From a bacterium (lineage in GTDB: Bacteria; SAR324; XYD2-FULL-50-16): 35,428 nucleotides of DNA. Made by a program: the position numbers and the translations under genes. A model generated the notes under the pieces. That model made no database searches. It worked only from the letters and a program-made list of their open reading frames with translations, and was not told the DNA's origin. Positions 15,975-25,234 of the stretch are shown piece after piece. Within the stretch, counting starts at the first letter, position 1. Each line of letters starts with the position of its first letter. The stretch is from contig JAHJRI010000186.1 of assembly GCA_018830885.1 (NCBI GenBank), forward strand, positions 1 through 35,428. The letters are read 5' to 3'.

Positions 15975-17306
15975 TCAACGGTTCCGGGCTGCCTGGCTTT
16001 CTCCCACTTTGTCGAGTGCATATTTAAACGCAATCGGCCCGATCAGTTGATTGAGCGTAATGGCCGCAATCAGGATGGTTTGCACAGGAACCCCGATTTC
16101 AGGAAACCGCCTCACAATCTCGCTTAACAGCCCCAGGCTTACACCAGCCTGGGTAATAAATCCAAGCCAGCTGTTCTGATAATGCAAGGGTCGATCTCCG
16201 GAAAGTCGACCGCTGACATAGGATCCTGCAAACAGCATGGTTGTCCGGGTCAGCACAAGCAGAATGCCTAAAAACCAGCCGGACCGCAAAACATCCAGAT
16301 TGATTGAGGCTCCGGTCAGTGCGAAAAATGCGATGTAGATGGGAAAGGAGACCCGATTCATTCGCAGTAGAAACCGGGTCCCGTGATTTGAGAAGTTCTG
16401 CACAGTAAAACCGGCCGCCATACAGATCAAGAGGGGTTCCAGGTTGAGCGCAATCTGGTGTGATTCAAAAAGATAACTTCCCAACAGATGACTGAACTTG
16501 ATGACCATAAAACCGACACCGGTAAGGACGATGGGGAATGCCACCCTGATGTTTTCAATCATGAAAATAGAGACTTTGCCCAAAAAAAATCCGATGGTGA
16601 ATGAGATGCCGATTTCAAACATCAACCCGATAAAGAAGGTAAGACTTAAAGTGCTGCCAACTTTTATAATCACCTGGCAGAAGGAAATGACAATCCCAAA
16701 GAAGATGATGATCAGGACATCTGTCACAATGGTGACACTCAACACTGTTTCTGTGAAAGTGCCTTTGGCTTTTGTTTCGCTGATGATCGCAATCGTGGAC
16801 GAAGGGGATCTGGCGACGGCGATCACACCAAAGATCGATGCCATGGCCGCACGGACTATCGGAGGGTGTGCTGACATGAAGGGGATCCAGCCGGAAATCA
16901 GAAATACAGCCACTGTCACGCCAGTAAAGACAACAGCAGTAATTCCGATAATCTGGAAAAGGATGCTTTTCAGCTGATGCCGGATGTTTTTAAGCTTGAG
17001 TTCACCACCGGCAGAGAAGGCGATAAAGGCCAGGGCCAGCGTATTTAAAAACCCGAGTTTCTCAATGGATTCGGTATCAAAAAAGTTCAGGACATAGGGT
17101 CCCATCATCAGACCACCCACAATGAACCCGGTAATACGCGGAAGTCGGATCTGTTCCAGGAAGTAAGCGATACAGTAAGCGGTCAGGAGCAGAAATCCCA
17201 GCACCAGTGTCGGAGACGGGATATCCCCTGATGCGACGATATCGGTCCGCGTGACCAGGGCCACGCTGCCCAGCAGGATTAGCAATACAATAAAGCGTTG
17301 ACGCAT
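15975..17306 (-). CDS. CPA2-type cation/proton antiporter
   Basis: A 443-residue inner-membrane protein with about 12 hydrophobic segments. The family core is seen in GVIAVARSPSSTIAIISETKA and the following TVLSVTIVTDVLIIIFF, where the Asp corresponds to the essential membrane acid of the Kef/CPA2 sodium or potassium/proton antiporters. TGFIVGGLMMGPYVL near the N-terminus is also typical. No C-terminal RCK/TrkA domain is attached, so regulation must come in trans, plausibly from the PTS IIA and PII-like proteins encoded just downstream. It follows a second antiporter-like gene by 43 nt on the same strand. The start has a GGGA element about nine bases upstream. Confidence 0.85.
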   Translation of the reverse strand: MRQRFIVLLILLGSVALVTRTDIVASGDIPSPTLVLGFLLLTAYCIAYFLEQIRLPRITGFIVGGLMMGPYVLNFFDTESIEKLGFLNTLALAFIAFSAGGELKLKNIRHQLKSILFQIIGITAVVFTGVTVAVFLISGWIPFMSAHPPIVRAAMASIFGVIAVARSPSSTIAIISETKAKGTFTETVLSVTIVTDVLIIIFFGIVISFCQVIIKVGSTLSLTFFIGLMFEIGISFTIGFFLGKVSIFMIENIRVAFPIVLTGVGFMVIKFSHLLGSYLFESHQIALNLEPLLICMAAGFTVQNFSNHGTRFLLRMNRVSFPIYIAFFALTGASINLDVLRSGWFLGILLVLTRTTMLFAGSYVSGRLSGDRPLHYQNSWLGFITQAGVSLGLLSEIVRRFPEIGVPVQTILIAAITLNQLIGPIAFKYALDKVGESQAARNR

Positions 17307-17349
17307 GGTTGAAATCCCGATGACGTGATTTTGGGGACAGGAGCCTTTT

Positions 17350-18549
17350 TTACAGTTTCTCCGCTTCCGGAAACTGAGCCAGAATCAAGCGGGGACTCAA
17401 TAGCTCATTGACCAGAATCGAGATGATAATAATGGATATCAGTGTATTGGCTAAAGAAGGATTGAGCAAATAGAACTCCAGTGTGATCGCAACGGCCAGT
17501 CCCCCTTCAGATATAAGTCCCAAACCCAGAATGCGCGGAGACTTGAACAAAGGTTTAAAAACGGTGATTGCAAGCCATGCACTCGAAAGTTTCCCCATCA
17601 ATCTGAATACGAGATAACACAGCCCCAGCAGTAATCCCAGATCGATGCTCAGCCGCCAGCTGGCCCCCAGAAAGAGCAGCAAAATAATATAGATCGATTT
17701 TTCTGCATGACTGACAAGCTCTATGGCTCTCAAGCGGTGGCGGCAGAGATTTGCCACAATGATGCCGAAAACCAGGCCTGATATCAACGGTGACTGGTTG
17801 AGATGCCGGGACAGACCACCACTGAACATGATCGTTCCAACCAGAAATACCAGATACTCCTGTTGGGAGAACCGTACCTGACTCAGCAGGATTAAAATAG
17901 CAGCTGGTGCAATTCCCGCAATGACAGCCACTAACAGCCACCAGATTGCCTCTGTCACAGAAAACGGGATATTCCGATAGCCGGCAGCAATACTGAGTGC
18001 AATGGCAAAGAAGAGCACAGCAAACAGACCATCAACACTCGATATATATCGTAACAGTTCCAACAGTCCCCGGTTTTTGATGCGATAATTGCGGCTGATG
18101 AGAGCAATGGCGGATTGGGCTGTACATGCTCCTGTTGCGCCCAGAGTGACCGATAAAATATAAAGCGGGGGTCCGGTGTAACCCAGAAGCAGGTTTAACG
18201 CCAGAAACATCAAGCCAGTGATGAAGAAAAAGGTTCCGGTTGCCTGGATGGCCGTGATGGAAAAAAAATATCGGGGCAGTTTTCTGAGAAAGCGCACTTC
18301 AAACTGGACACCGTAGAGAAACCCGATCCAACTCAATCCGAATATCAGAAAGGGTTGCAGATCTTTTAAAGTCATTTCATCCAGGACATTCAACCCCATA
18401 CTGCCGAGGAGAATGCCGATAAAAATATATTCGGCGCCTGTAAACAGGATATGCCTGAAGCCCAGCGGTAGTCGCCGGTCGAGAAATGTGACTTTTGACC
18501 CGACCAACGAAATTACTGCAAAAATGGCAATCGCAATCAGGAGTCTCAT
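17350..18549 (-). CDS. Second CPA2-type antiporter-like membrane protein
   Basis: A 399-residue polytopic inner-membrane protein with about 11-12 hydrophobic segments. It resembles the adjacent antiporter in layout but is diverged: the core reads LGATGACTAQSAIALISR followed by YISSVDGLFAVLFF, with an Asp where the transport acid is expected. A late GLGLISEGGLAVAITLEF segment resembles CPA helix 11. It may be an independent transporter or a partner subunit of the downstream antiporter. It is the first gene of the minus-strand set. No strong ribosome binding site precedes its ATG. The 444-bp region upstream holds the MITE-like element. Confidence 0.8.
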   Translation of the reverse strand: MRLLIAIAIFAVISLVGSKVTFLDRRLPLGFRHILFTGAEYIFIGILLGSMGLNVLDEMTLKDLQPFLIFGLSWIGFLYGVQFEVRFLRKLPRYFFSITAIQATGTFFFITGLMFLALNLLLGYTGPPLYILSVTLGATGACTAQSAIALISRNYRIKNRGLLELLRYISSVDGLFAVLFFAIALSIAAGYRNIPFSVTEAIWWLLVAVIAGIAPAAILILLSQVRFSQQEYLVFLVGTIMFSGGLSRHLNQSPLISGLVFGIIVANLCRHRLRAIELVSHAEKSIYIILLLFLGASWRLSIDLGLLLGLCYLVFRLMGKLSSAWLAITVFKPLFKSPRILGLGLISEGGLAVAITLEFYLLNPSLANTLISIIIISILVNELLSPRLILAQFPEAEKL

Positions 18550-18993
18550 GGTTATGGATAAACAAGATGGTTTGCATCGATTTAAGCCAGGTCCAGGTTA
18601 TTAGACCCAATCTGAATGGACACTGTCAATTCGTTATCGCTTTTCAATTACATAAGGGCAACTTGATTAACTGAAACTTAGTAAGCATCAAAGGGTTCTT
18701 GAAACATCAACCCTTTGGTGCGTCAAACGCGATAATTTTAATTAATCAAGGTGCCCATAAAAACCGGATTCATTTACAAAACCCCCTATCGTGAGCGAAA
18801 CAGGCTGCAGTATGCCCTGTGCCGATACACAAGCCAGAAAAGTTGAAAGGCACCACCGCTTTTAGTATGATCGCAATATTCCGAAATGAATCATCAGTCC
18901 GCAATTTTTGAATGGATATCTGCTTTACAGATTGACCCGAATTGCGTATTGAAGAACTAAGAATTTTAAAAACTCATAAAAACAATTGGATTC
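18550..18993. other. Divergent intergenic region carrying a MITE-like element
   Basis: A 444-bp stretch between the antiporter set (minus) and the LytTR regulator (plus), presumably with promoters for both. It contains the 101-bp inverted-repeat element at 18656-18756. No coding frame is credible. The last 40 nt before the regulator gene are strongly AT-rich. Confidence 0.5.
18656..18756. mobile_element. MITE-like inverted-repeat element
   Basis: Fifteen-base terminal inverted repeats, GGGCAACTTGATTAA (18656-18670) and TTAATCAAGGTGCCC (18742-18756), differ at one position. ATAA immediately flanks both ends (18652-18655 and 18757-18760), a possible 4-bp target-site duplication. Inside is a 12-bp hairpin (18686-18697 with 18709-18720, one G-T pair). 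There is no coding capacity. Alternative: a structured leader or bidirectional terminator. Confidence 0.5.
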
Positions 18994-19758
18994 ATGCAAA
19001 AAAGACAGAAAATCCTGATTGTCGATGATGATCCGATCATAGTGAGGTTCTTAACCGAAGTACTGGAAAGGGATTATCATTTGAGCGCCGTTTCATCTGG
19101 CGAAGAAGTCCTTGATATCATATCCGAATTTTGCCCTGATATCGTCCTGCTGGATATCATGATGAAAGGCATGGATGGTTATGAAATCTGCAAAAGAATC
19201 CGCTCAAACCCCGAAATACAGGATTTAAAGATCATTTTTCTGTCTGCAAAGGTCAATCTGAATGAAAAACTGAAGGGGTACAAGGTCGGTGGCGACGATT
19301 ATATTACCAAACCTTTTGAAATTGACGAACTCCTGGCAAAAATAAAGGTATTCACCCGGTTGCGGCACGATGATGACAAAAACAAGCTTTTCAATGAACT
19401 GTTCGATGAAAAACAGCTGGAGATTTTTTATAAGATTCAGCGAAAGATCGCAGATGTCATCTATATAAGGTCGGAATCCCCCTACTGCCACGTCATCTCC
19501 GCCGGGAACAAGCAGTCGACAGAAAGGCTGCGGGTTACGATTCAAGCCCTGGAAAATTTTTTCAATGGCAAGAAACTCATCCGGGTGCATCGCTCCTACC
19601 TGGTTAATCCGAAAAAAATAATTTCAGTCAATCGCCAAAAGAACAATGAGTTTAAGATCATGTTGAAAAGCGACAAGAATGGTCTTATTTCAATTCCGGT
19701 GGGAAGGTCTTACCATCAGAAACTTAAGAATCTCATCCCTTTTCTGTTTTACAATTAA
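18994..19758 (+). CDS. LytTR-family response regulator
   Basis: A 254-residue DNA-binding response regulator. The receiver domain (about 1-125) has the DDD acidic pocket, phospho-acceptor Asp54 in VLLDIMMKG, the FLSA switch position and the lysine in YITKPF. The C-terminal LytTR domain (about 150-250) includes the family signature in FFNGKKLIRVHRSYLVNPKK and ends in a basic strand region. LytTR proteins bind direct repeats and activate genes for surface properties, competence or virulence; no target can be read here. The partner kinase may be the hybrid kinase encoded convergently (20131-21828), the nearest histidine kinase. The stop is only five bases from the stop of the facing zinc-ribbon gene. 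Confidence 0.9.
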   Translation: MQKRQKILIVDDDPIIVRFLTEVLERDYHLSAVSSGEEVLDIISEFCPDIVLLDIMMKGMDGYEICKRIRSNPEIQDLKIIFLSAKVNLNEKLKGYKVGGDDYITKPFEIDELLAKIKVFTRLRHDDDKNKLFNELFDEKQLEIFYKIQRKIADVIYIRSESPYCHVISAGNKQSTERLRVTIQALENFFNGKKLIRVHRSYLVNPKKIISVNRQKNNEFKIMLKSDKNGLISIPVGRSYHQKLKNLIPFLFYN

Positions 19759-19763
19759 ACACT

Positions 19764-20057
19764 CTACATATCGTCTCTGAAAGACTGCTCATGCAGTTTC
19801 AGCCCGCAAGCCATACAGTATGAAGAGATCCGGTCACACTCAAAACCGCATCCGGGGCAAGGCATGGTGATCTCTTTTTCCCTGATTAAAGACACCTCTT
19901 CATCGAAAAGCTCCATGTAAACGCTCTCGATCTCTTCCATAAAAATCGTATTGTTTTTGATATCGTCAATATGCTCGACGATACTGTGCAGCAGATCTGA
20001 CTTTCTCTGGGAGATGTCGAGTAGTTTTTCACTGAAATCAATAATTCTGTTTGTCAT
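19764..20057 (-). CDS. Small zinc-ribbon protein
   Basis: A 97-residue protein with an N-terminal helical, probably coiled-coil part (about 1-60) and a C-terminal CPGC...CMAC zinc ribbon (two Cys-x2-Cys knuckles about 17 residues apart). No specific family is recognised. It lies 73 nt downstream of the hybrid histidine kinase on the same strand and is probably co-transcribed with it, so it may be an accessory of that signalling system. The ribosome binding site is weak. Confidence 0.6.
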   Translation of the reverse strand: MTNRIIDFSEKLLDISQRKSDLLHSIVEHIDDIKNNTIFMEEIESVYMELFDEEVSLIREKEITMPCPGCGFECDRISSYCMACGLKLHEQSFRDDM

Positions 20058-20130
20058 TGCTCATTTGCCTAGATACGACCTGTTGTGTGTTGTGCTGATG
20101 ATCTTTCGTTTTGCCAAAGATATGTCCTTC

Positions 20131-21828
20131 TTAACCGGGAGCGTTCGGTCCTTCCAAAACAGAATTCAGCAGGGATGTCAGCTTTTCAATGGTCACAGGT
20201 TTGGTCAAATAGTGGCTCATACCCGCGGACAGGCACTGTTCCTTGTCCCCACGCATTGCTTTTGCTGTGAAGGCCACAATGGGCAGATGAAAAGGAGTCT
20301 GGGATTCCTTTTCCATCCTGCGGATCTCACGGGTTGCCTCAAATCCGTCCATCTCAGGCATCAGACAATCCATGAAAACCAGGTCATAGTCCTGTTCCTT
20401 TAATCGAGTCAAGGCCTCTTTGCCATTGGAAGCAACATCGACCGTATACCCCATGTTTTCGAGCATGCCGACAATTACCATCTGATTCACCCGGTCATCC
20501 TCGACAACCAGTAACCGATTGTTTTCCTTTTTGAACTTTTTCGTGTACGTCCTTGTTTGGCTGCCATCATCGGCTCTGTCATCCATTGAGGGGGTGGCAG
20601 AATCCCTGGAAACCTGAACCGGTTTGTCCGGCTGTTTTCCAAAAGTCAGTTGGATGGAAAATGTACTGCCTCGGTTCAATTCACTGTTAACCCAGACAGC
20701 ACCACCCATCAACTCCACCATGTTTCTGACTATCGTCAGGCCGAGTCCGGTACCACCGAATTTACGGGTTGCGGAATGATCCAGCTGGGTAAAGGGCATA
20801 AAGATACTGTCGCGCTTTTCAGGCGCTATGCCGATTCCGGTATCCGATACATCTATCCGCAGAACAACCGTGTCCCGGGTTTCCTCAAGCAAGTGGGTGG
20901 TTATGGTAATCTCTCCCTTTTCGGTAAACTTGAGCGCATTGGCCAGCAGATTAGACAGAATCTGACCCAATCGATTGGAATCGCCAACCAGTTTGACCGG
21001 AACGTTCGCGGGCAGATGCCAGTCCAGTGTCAGTTGTTTGGCATCTGCAGAACCTGAAAAAAGGAGTACAATGGCTTCAATGGTCTCGCTTAAATCAAAA
21101 GGCAGGTTCTCGATTTCAATTTTATTGGCTTCGATCTTTGACAGATCCAGGATTTCGTTCAGAATTTTCATGAGCGCATTTCCTGACTGCAGGAGAACCA
21201 TCAGCCGTTGTCGCTGCAGAGGGGTTAAGTCAGAGTCCAGCAGCAGTTGTGCCATTCCCAGGACACCGTTCATCGGGGTCCGCAGCTCATGGCTCATCGT
21301 TGTCAGAAAACCGCTTTTCATACGGTTGGCTGCTTCAGCGGCTTCTTTTGCTTTGAGCAGTTCCTCTGTCCGTTTTTCCAGATCGGCTGTGCGCAGTTTG
21401 ACCTGCTCTTCAAGATATTCCTTGTAACGCAGGTTCTCTCTCAAAAGCTCTGACCGCTCGATGGCCCTGTCAACCGCGTGTTTCAACAGCGCCATGTCAT
21501 AGATCGGCTTGGTGATAAAATCCCATGCCCCCAATCGCAAGGCCTCGATGGCATCCTGGATGAATCCGGTTCCTGATATGACGATAATTGGCGTAATGGG
21601 GGCGACCCGGGTCACATGCGCCAGAACATCCAGACCATCAATATTGGGCATTCTCAAATCCACAAGGATGATATCGGGCTGCTCTTTCTTGAAACAATCC
21701 AGACCCGCCTGGCCGTCCGCCGCTTCCATAACTTCAAAATCGTAGTCCTCTAAAAAAACGCGGATGCTGACACGCATGGTTTTTTCATCATCGATAATCA
21801 ATAAACGGTTGTTTTTTATTGAAGACAT
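20131..21828 (-). CDS. REC-HisKA-HATPase-REC hybrid histidine kinase
   Basis: A 565-residue cytoplasmic hybrid kinase. The N-terminal receiver (about 5-125) has phospho-acceptor Asp57 in ILVDLRMP. A coiled linker leads to HisKA with His180 in [13 protein letters not shown]. HATPase_c (about 245-395) contains the N box around [20 protein letters not shown], and [10 protein letters not shown]. After a linker of about 40 residues comes a second receiver (about 435-560) with Asp487 in [12 protein letters not shown] and Lys in YLTKPV. No transmembrane or sensory domain is present. The linker and HisKA sequences closely resemble those of the kinase at 10755-11978, suggesting paralogues. The start has GGA about eight bases upstream. 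The zinc-ribbon gene follows downstream. Confidence 0.92.
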   Translation of the reverse strand: MSSIKNNRLLIIDDEKTMRVSIRVFLEDYDFEVMEAADGQAGLDCFKKEQPDIILVDLRMPNIDGLDVLAHVTRVAPITPIIVISGTGFIQDAIEALRLGAWDFITKPIYDMALLKHAVDRAIERSELLRENLRYKEYLEEQVKLRTADLEKRTEELLKAKEAAEAANRMKSGFLTTMSHELRTPMNGVLGMAQLLLDSDLTPLQRQRLMVLLQSGNALMKILNEILDLSKIEANKIEIENLPFDLSETIEAIVLLFSGSADAKQLTLDWHLPANVPVKLVGDSNRLGQILSNLLANALKFTEKGEITITTHLLEETRDTVVLRIDVSDTGIGIAPEKRDSIFMPFTQLDHSATRKFGGTGLGLTIVRNMVELMGGAVWVNSELNRGSTFSIQLTFGKQPDKPVQVSRDSATPSMDDRADDGSQTRTYTKKFKKENNRLLVVEDDRVNQMVIVGMLENMGYTVDVASNGKEALTRLKEQDYDLVFMDCLMPEMDGFEATREIRRMEKESQTPFHLPIVAFTAKAMRGDKEQCLSAGMSHYLTKPVTIEKLTSLLNSVLEGPNAPG

Positions 21829-22586
21829 CGGATTATTCCAATTTTTTTTTTGGCACTATTCACCACTTTTTCTGAGCAGAAGCTGAGACCTGTGTGTGAT
21901 TGAATGGATTGGGAGTCATCCAGCATCGCCATCATGGCGATGTCAATGATCCCCCTCGGAAGATGACCATGGCTCAATTCGCGAGACTCGCAGCGAAGAA
22001 CGTCGAGAATGAGTTCAATGACATACGGGTCTTGTCTTTTCTTTCTCAGTTGTAGCACAGCCATGGAAAATTGCGTACCAGAAATTAGACTGATGTCGAG
22101 CTGTCATTCCCGGAGCAGTGGATGTTCGCTGATCCCTCGGTCACTCTCCTCCCAGATCAGTGCCGAAACGCCAGCGATCATTATCCATTGACAGGTGTGG
22201 CGCAATTGTTGCTTCTGAGATTCATCCGCTCAATTGGACCACATTCTGAGTAAAAAATCAAAGTTCACATGGATTGGCATATCCTGACGCATGTTCTGCC
22301 GATCAAAGATGATACCCCCTCGCCTGTCAGATGATCGGAAAAACAGGAATCGACAGCTGTTCTCAATGTCAGGGGATTCTCCCCGGTATCTGTCTGGTCA
22401 GTTGACCTCTCTATGGGGTCATCCCAAGCTGTTTCATACTGGCACAACCTCTGCATTATTCAAGTGAAAGGAAAAACCTGCTCTGAAATCGAAAGCGTGT
22501 AAACAGAGCATCGAGCCTGACCGACGGTCAATGGCAGGGTCATTCCCATTATTGGCTTGAGAGCTAAAAATCAACCGGGAATTTTC
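21829..22586. other. Divergent intergenic region between hybrid kinase and flagellar operon
   Basis: A 758-bp non-coding stretch. It holds the long copy of the dispersed repeat (21866-22032) and should contain the promoter of the flgF operon, but no clear sigma-54 or sigma-28 element was found. TGGCAGGGTCATTCCC at about 22531 resembles a -24/-12 promoter only in its -24 half. An 82-codon minus-strand frame at 21816-22064 overlaps the repeat and the kinase start and was not called. Confidence 0.5.
21866..22032. repeat. Dispersed repeat, long copy
   Basis: It matches the copy at 5384-5477 in two end blocks (33/38 and 37/42 bp) but carries about 87 bp between them instead of about 14. The inserted part includes a small palindrome, ATCGCCATCATGGCGAT. 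The short copy may be an internal deletion of this form. Confidence 0.6.
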
Positions 22587-23357
22587 ATGGATCCGATTTA
22601 TACATTATTATCAGCGTTGAAGGGTCAACAGCGGCAAATGGATGCCGTCTCCAACAACCTAGCAAACGTCAATACAACTGGATATAAGGCTGATAAGGTT
22701 CTCTTTCGGGAATATTACAGTGAAATGATGGGACAGGATCTGGAATCCGAAGAGGAAAAATTTGCACATGACGAATTTATCTCTCCCTTGTCACGGGGTG
22801 GAACCTCATATGTAATGCCCGATCATGTATCTCCGTCCATGACCAGGGGACCTTTTAAAGCAACTGAAAATCAATTTGATATGGCCATCCGCTCGGACGG
22901 ATTTTTTGTTGTGGAGACTCCATACGGCACCCGATATACTCGAAATGGCCAGTTTTTAAGAGATTCCAAGGGATTTCTGTCAACCAGTTCCGGAGACAAG
23001 GTCCAGGGCTTGAAGGGGGATATTCAAATCAACGGCAATGAATTCTCCGTGGGCGAAGATGGCAGTATTGTGGTGGACGGCAGAGCTGTCGATACAATAC
23101 AAATAATGGCGTTTCCCCAGGAAAATCGACTGACAAAACTGGGAAACTCTTACTGGGCACCCAGCAGTTCCGAGCAAAAACCTTTCAAACCCGAGTCCAT
23201 CAGTGTCGAGCAGAGGGTCTTGGAAAACTCAAATGTCGATACCGTGCAGGAAATGGTCAGCATGATCAATGTTAACCGCTCTTATGAAGCCGCTCAAAAA
23301 TTGATACGATCAATGGATGATCTCGACGATCAGGTGATTTCAATCGCCAAGATATAA
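22587..23357 (+). CDS. flgF: Flagellar proximal/distal rod protein FlgF
   Basis: A 256-residue rod protein of the FlgF/FlgG family, exported by the flagellar type III system and assembled in the periplasm. The N-terminal family motif SNNLANVNTTGYKAD (about 23-37) and the C-terminal helix VQEMVSMINVNRSYEAAQKL are diagnostic. The first residues, MDPIYTLLSALKGQQRQMD, and a position directly before flgG identify it as FlgF rather than FlgG. The ATG at 22587 is preferred over a TTG ten codons upstream because GGGA lies about seven bases before it. It is the first gene of the flgF-flgG-flgA-flgH-flgI-flgJ run, with 28 nt to flgG. Confidence 0.9.
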   Translation: MDPIYTLLSALKGQQRQMDAVSNNLANVNTTGYKADKVLFREYYSEMMGQDLESEEEKFAHDEFISPLSRGGTSYVMPDHVSPSMTRGPFKATENQFDMAIRSDGFFVVETPYGTRYTRNGQFLRDSKGFLSTSSGDKVQGLKGDIQINGNEFSVGEDGSIVVDGRAVDTIQIMAFPQENRLTKLGNSYWAPSSSEQKPFKPESISVEQRVLENSNVDTVQEMVSMINVNRSYEAAQKLIRSMDDLDDQVISIAKI

Positions 23358-23385
23358 ATAACCAATTTCCAGGAGGAGTTCCGTC

Positions 23386-24174
23386 ATGATGACATCTCTG
23401 TTTACATCTGCAACCGGAATGAAGGGGCAGCAATCTCAGATCGATACCATTTCCAACAACCTGGCCAACGTGAATACCAACGGCTTTAAAAAAACCCGCA
23501 ACAATTTTCAGGACCTCCTCTACTCCAATGAGATTGTCCCCGGGTCGAACACATCATCCAATACCATATCGCCAACCGGTCTGCATAAAGGCCACGGGGT
23601 GAAACTGGCGGGAACACAAAAAGTATTTGCCCAGGGAAACATCACACACACCGGTAACAATCTGGATATCAGTATCGATGGTGCCGGGTTTTTCCAGGTA
23701 CTGCGACCCAACGGAACCATCTCTTACTCCCGGGATGGCGCCTGGCAGAGAGACGCCGACGGCCGTGTTGTGACATCGGACGGGTATACCCTGGAGCCCG
23801 AGGTGATCATCCCCCCGGAAACCACCAAGATTATCATCGGACAGGATGGACAGATACAGGTGTTGATCGGGGATGATCCCACACCCAACAGAATCGGTAA
23901 CATTCAACTGGCCAAATTTATCAACCCTGCCGGTCTTAACCCGATTGGAAAGAACCTCTATCTGGCAACGGCTGCTTCCGGTGCTCCCGTGGTGAACGAT
24001 CCAGGGCAGGAAGGCGTGGGCATTCTGAGCCAGGGGTTTCTGGAAAAATCCAATGTCAGTGTTGTTGATGAGATGGTGAATATGATCATCGCCCAGAGAG
24101 CCTATGAAGTGAACTCCAAATCCATCCAGACATCTGACAATATGTTACAGACAGCAGTAAATATTCTTCGATAG
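23386..24174 (+). CDS. flgG: Flagellar distal rod protein FlgG
   Basis: A 262-residue distal rod protein, the usual family length. The start MMTSLFTSATGMKGQQ, the N-terminal motif SNNLANVNTNGFKK, the mid-protein 'NLDISIDGAGFFQVL' and the C-terminal EMVNMIIAQRAYEVNSKSIQ are the standard FlgG features. It forms the drive shaft between the proximal rod and the hook and passes through the P and L rings, whose genes follow. AGGAGGAG lies about ten bases upstream of the first of two adjacent ATG codons. flgA begins 11 nt after the stop, so the genes are translated from one message. Confidence 0.95.
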   Translation: MMTSLFTSATGMKGQQSQIDTISNNLANVNTNGFKKTRNNFQDLLYSNEIVPGSNTSSNTISPTGLHKGHGVKLAGTQKVFAQGNITHTGNNLDISIDGAGFFQVLRPNGTISYSRDGAWQRDADGRVVTSDGYTLEPEVIIPPETTKIIIGQDGQIQVLIGDDPTPNRIGNIQLAKFINPAGLNPIGKNLYLATAASGAPVVNDPGQEGVGILSQGFLEKSNVSVVDEMVNMIIAQRAYEVNSKSIQTSDNMLQTAVNILR

Positions 24175-24185
24175 GATAGGAAACC

Positions 24186-25166
24186 ATGGCCACTTTAAAA
24201 TACCACCTGCGATTTTATCTCGGTATTTTTTTCCTGGTTAGTCTCGGGATGCCTGTACAGGCGGAAATCAATGCCATCGATATCCGGGTTCTGCCGGAGG
24301 CTATTATCTATTCAGACTACTATATGCTCGGGGATATCGCCGAACTGGACGGCTTCGATGTCGAAACCATCCAGAAACTGGCAAAGGTTCAGGTGGGCAA
24401 GGCCCCGCTTCCCGGGCGATCCCATCTGATTTCCAGGCTGCAGATTGAAAACCGGCTCAAGTCACAGTTTTCGAAACACCAGCTCAATTTTATCATGCCG
24501 AAACAGGCTATGGTCAGCCGGGCATCCATTAAAATTACCGGAAAAGAGCTCCAGAAAATCATTCTGGCTGAAGTCAAGAAGCACTACCAGGAATATCAGG
24601 ATGTTCGCATCAGTATTAAATCCAGAATCAGGGATGTCTATATTCCCAAGGGAAATGCATCATACACCATTTCCCGTATTGGTGAGACTCCGAAAATCGG
24701 GGGAAACTCCTCGTGGATGCTGAAGTTGTTGCTGGATGAAAAAGAGGTTAGAAAGATACTCGTACGGTTAAAAGTGGATGTCTATGATGATGTTGTTGTC
24801 GCAAAAGATCAAATTCGGAAAGGGGAAAAGATTGAAGAAGAGGACCTTAAAACCATAAAGAAAGATATTTCCAGGGAGCGGAGAGGATATGCTTCCAGTA
24901 CGGAGTATGTTGTCGGGGAACATGCCAGACGGGATATTTACAAAAATGAAGCCCTCGACCAACACCTGGTGGAAAAACCGGTGATTGTCGTTAAAGGCGA
25001 TCATATGAAAATCGTCTATAAAACCTCCAATCTGTATCTGGCAAACATCGCCATGGCCATGAAATCCGGCAGAAAAGGCGATATTATCCCCCTGAGAACA
25101 CTGAAGAGCCAAAAAACGATCTATGCGACCATTACCGATGCCAAAATGGCAGAAATAAACCTGTAG
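24186..25166 (+). CDS. flgA: Flagellar P-ring assembly chaperone FlgA
   Basis: A 326-residue periplasmic chaperone for FlgI. The signal peptide ends near MPVQA (about residue 27). A variable N-terminal part is followed by a SAF domain (about 195-260, starting near VVAKDQIRKGEKIEEEDL) and a C-terminal beta domain with VVKGDHMKIVYKTSNLYL and MAMKSGRKGDII, which is typical of FlgA. It is longer than the roughly 220-residue enteric protein because of the N-terminal region, as is usual outside the enterics. AGGA lies a few bases before the ATG. It sits between flgG and flgH, the standard place in this lineage. Confidence 0.9.
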   Translation: MATLKYHLRFYLGIFFLVSLGMPVQAEINAIDIRVLPEAIIYSDYYMLGDIAELDGFDVETIQKLAKVQVGKAPLPGRSHLISRLQIENRLKSQFSKHQLNFIMPKQAMVSRASIKITGKELQKIILAEVKKHYQEYQDVRISIKSRIRDVYIPKGNASYTISRIGETPKIGGNSSWMLKLLLDEKEVRKILVRLKVDVYDDVVVAKDQIRKGEKIEEEDLKTIKKDISRERRGYASSTEYVVGEHARRDIYKNEALDQHLVEKPVIVVKGDHMKIVYKTSNLYLANIAMAMKSGRKGDIIPLRTLKSQKTIYATITDAKMAEINL

Positions 25167-25234
25167 GGCAGTCGTCAGGGACATTGGGAAATGAATGCTG
25201 TAATCGGGTTGCTAGACTTCTATCTGGAAAAATA

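Noticed and set aside
21816..22064. An 82-codon minus-strand frame overlapping the hybrid kinase start
   Set aside because: It lies mostly over the dispersed repeat, overlaps the start of the next gene, and has no ribosome binding site. The other repeat copy changes second codon positions in this frame, so it does not behave like a coding sequence.
22531..22546. Sigma-54-like element before flgF
   Set aside because: Only the -24 half (TGGCAG) fits; the -12 GC doublet is missing at the required spacing.
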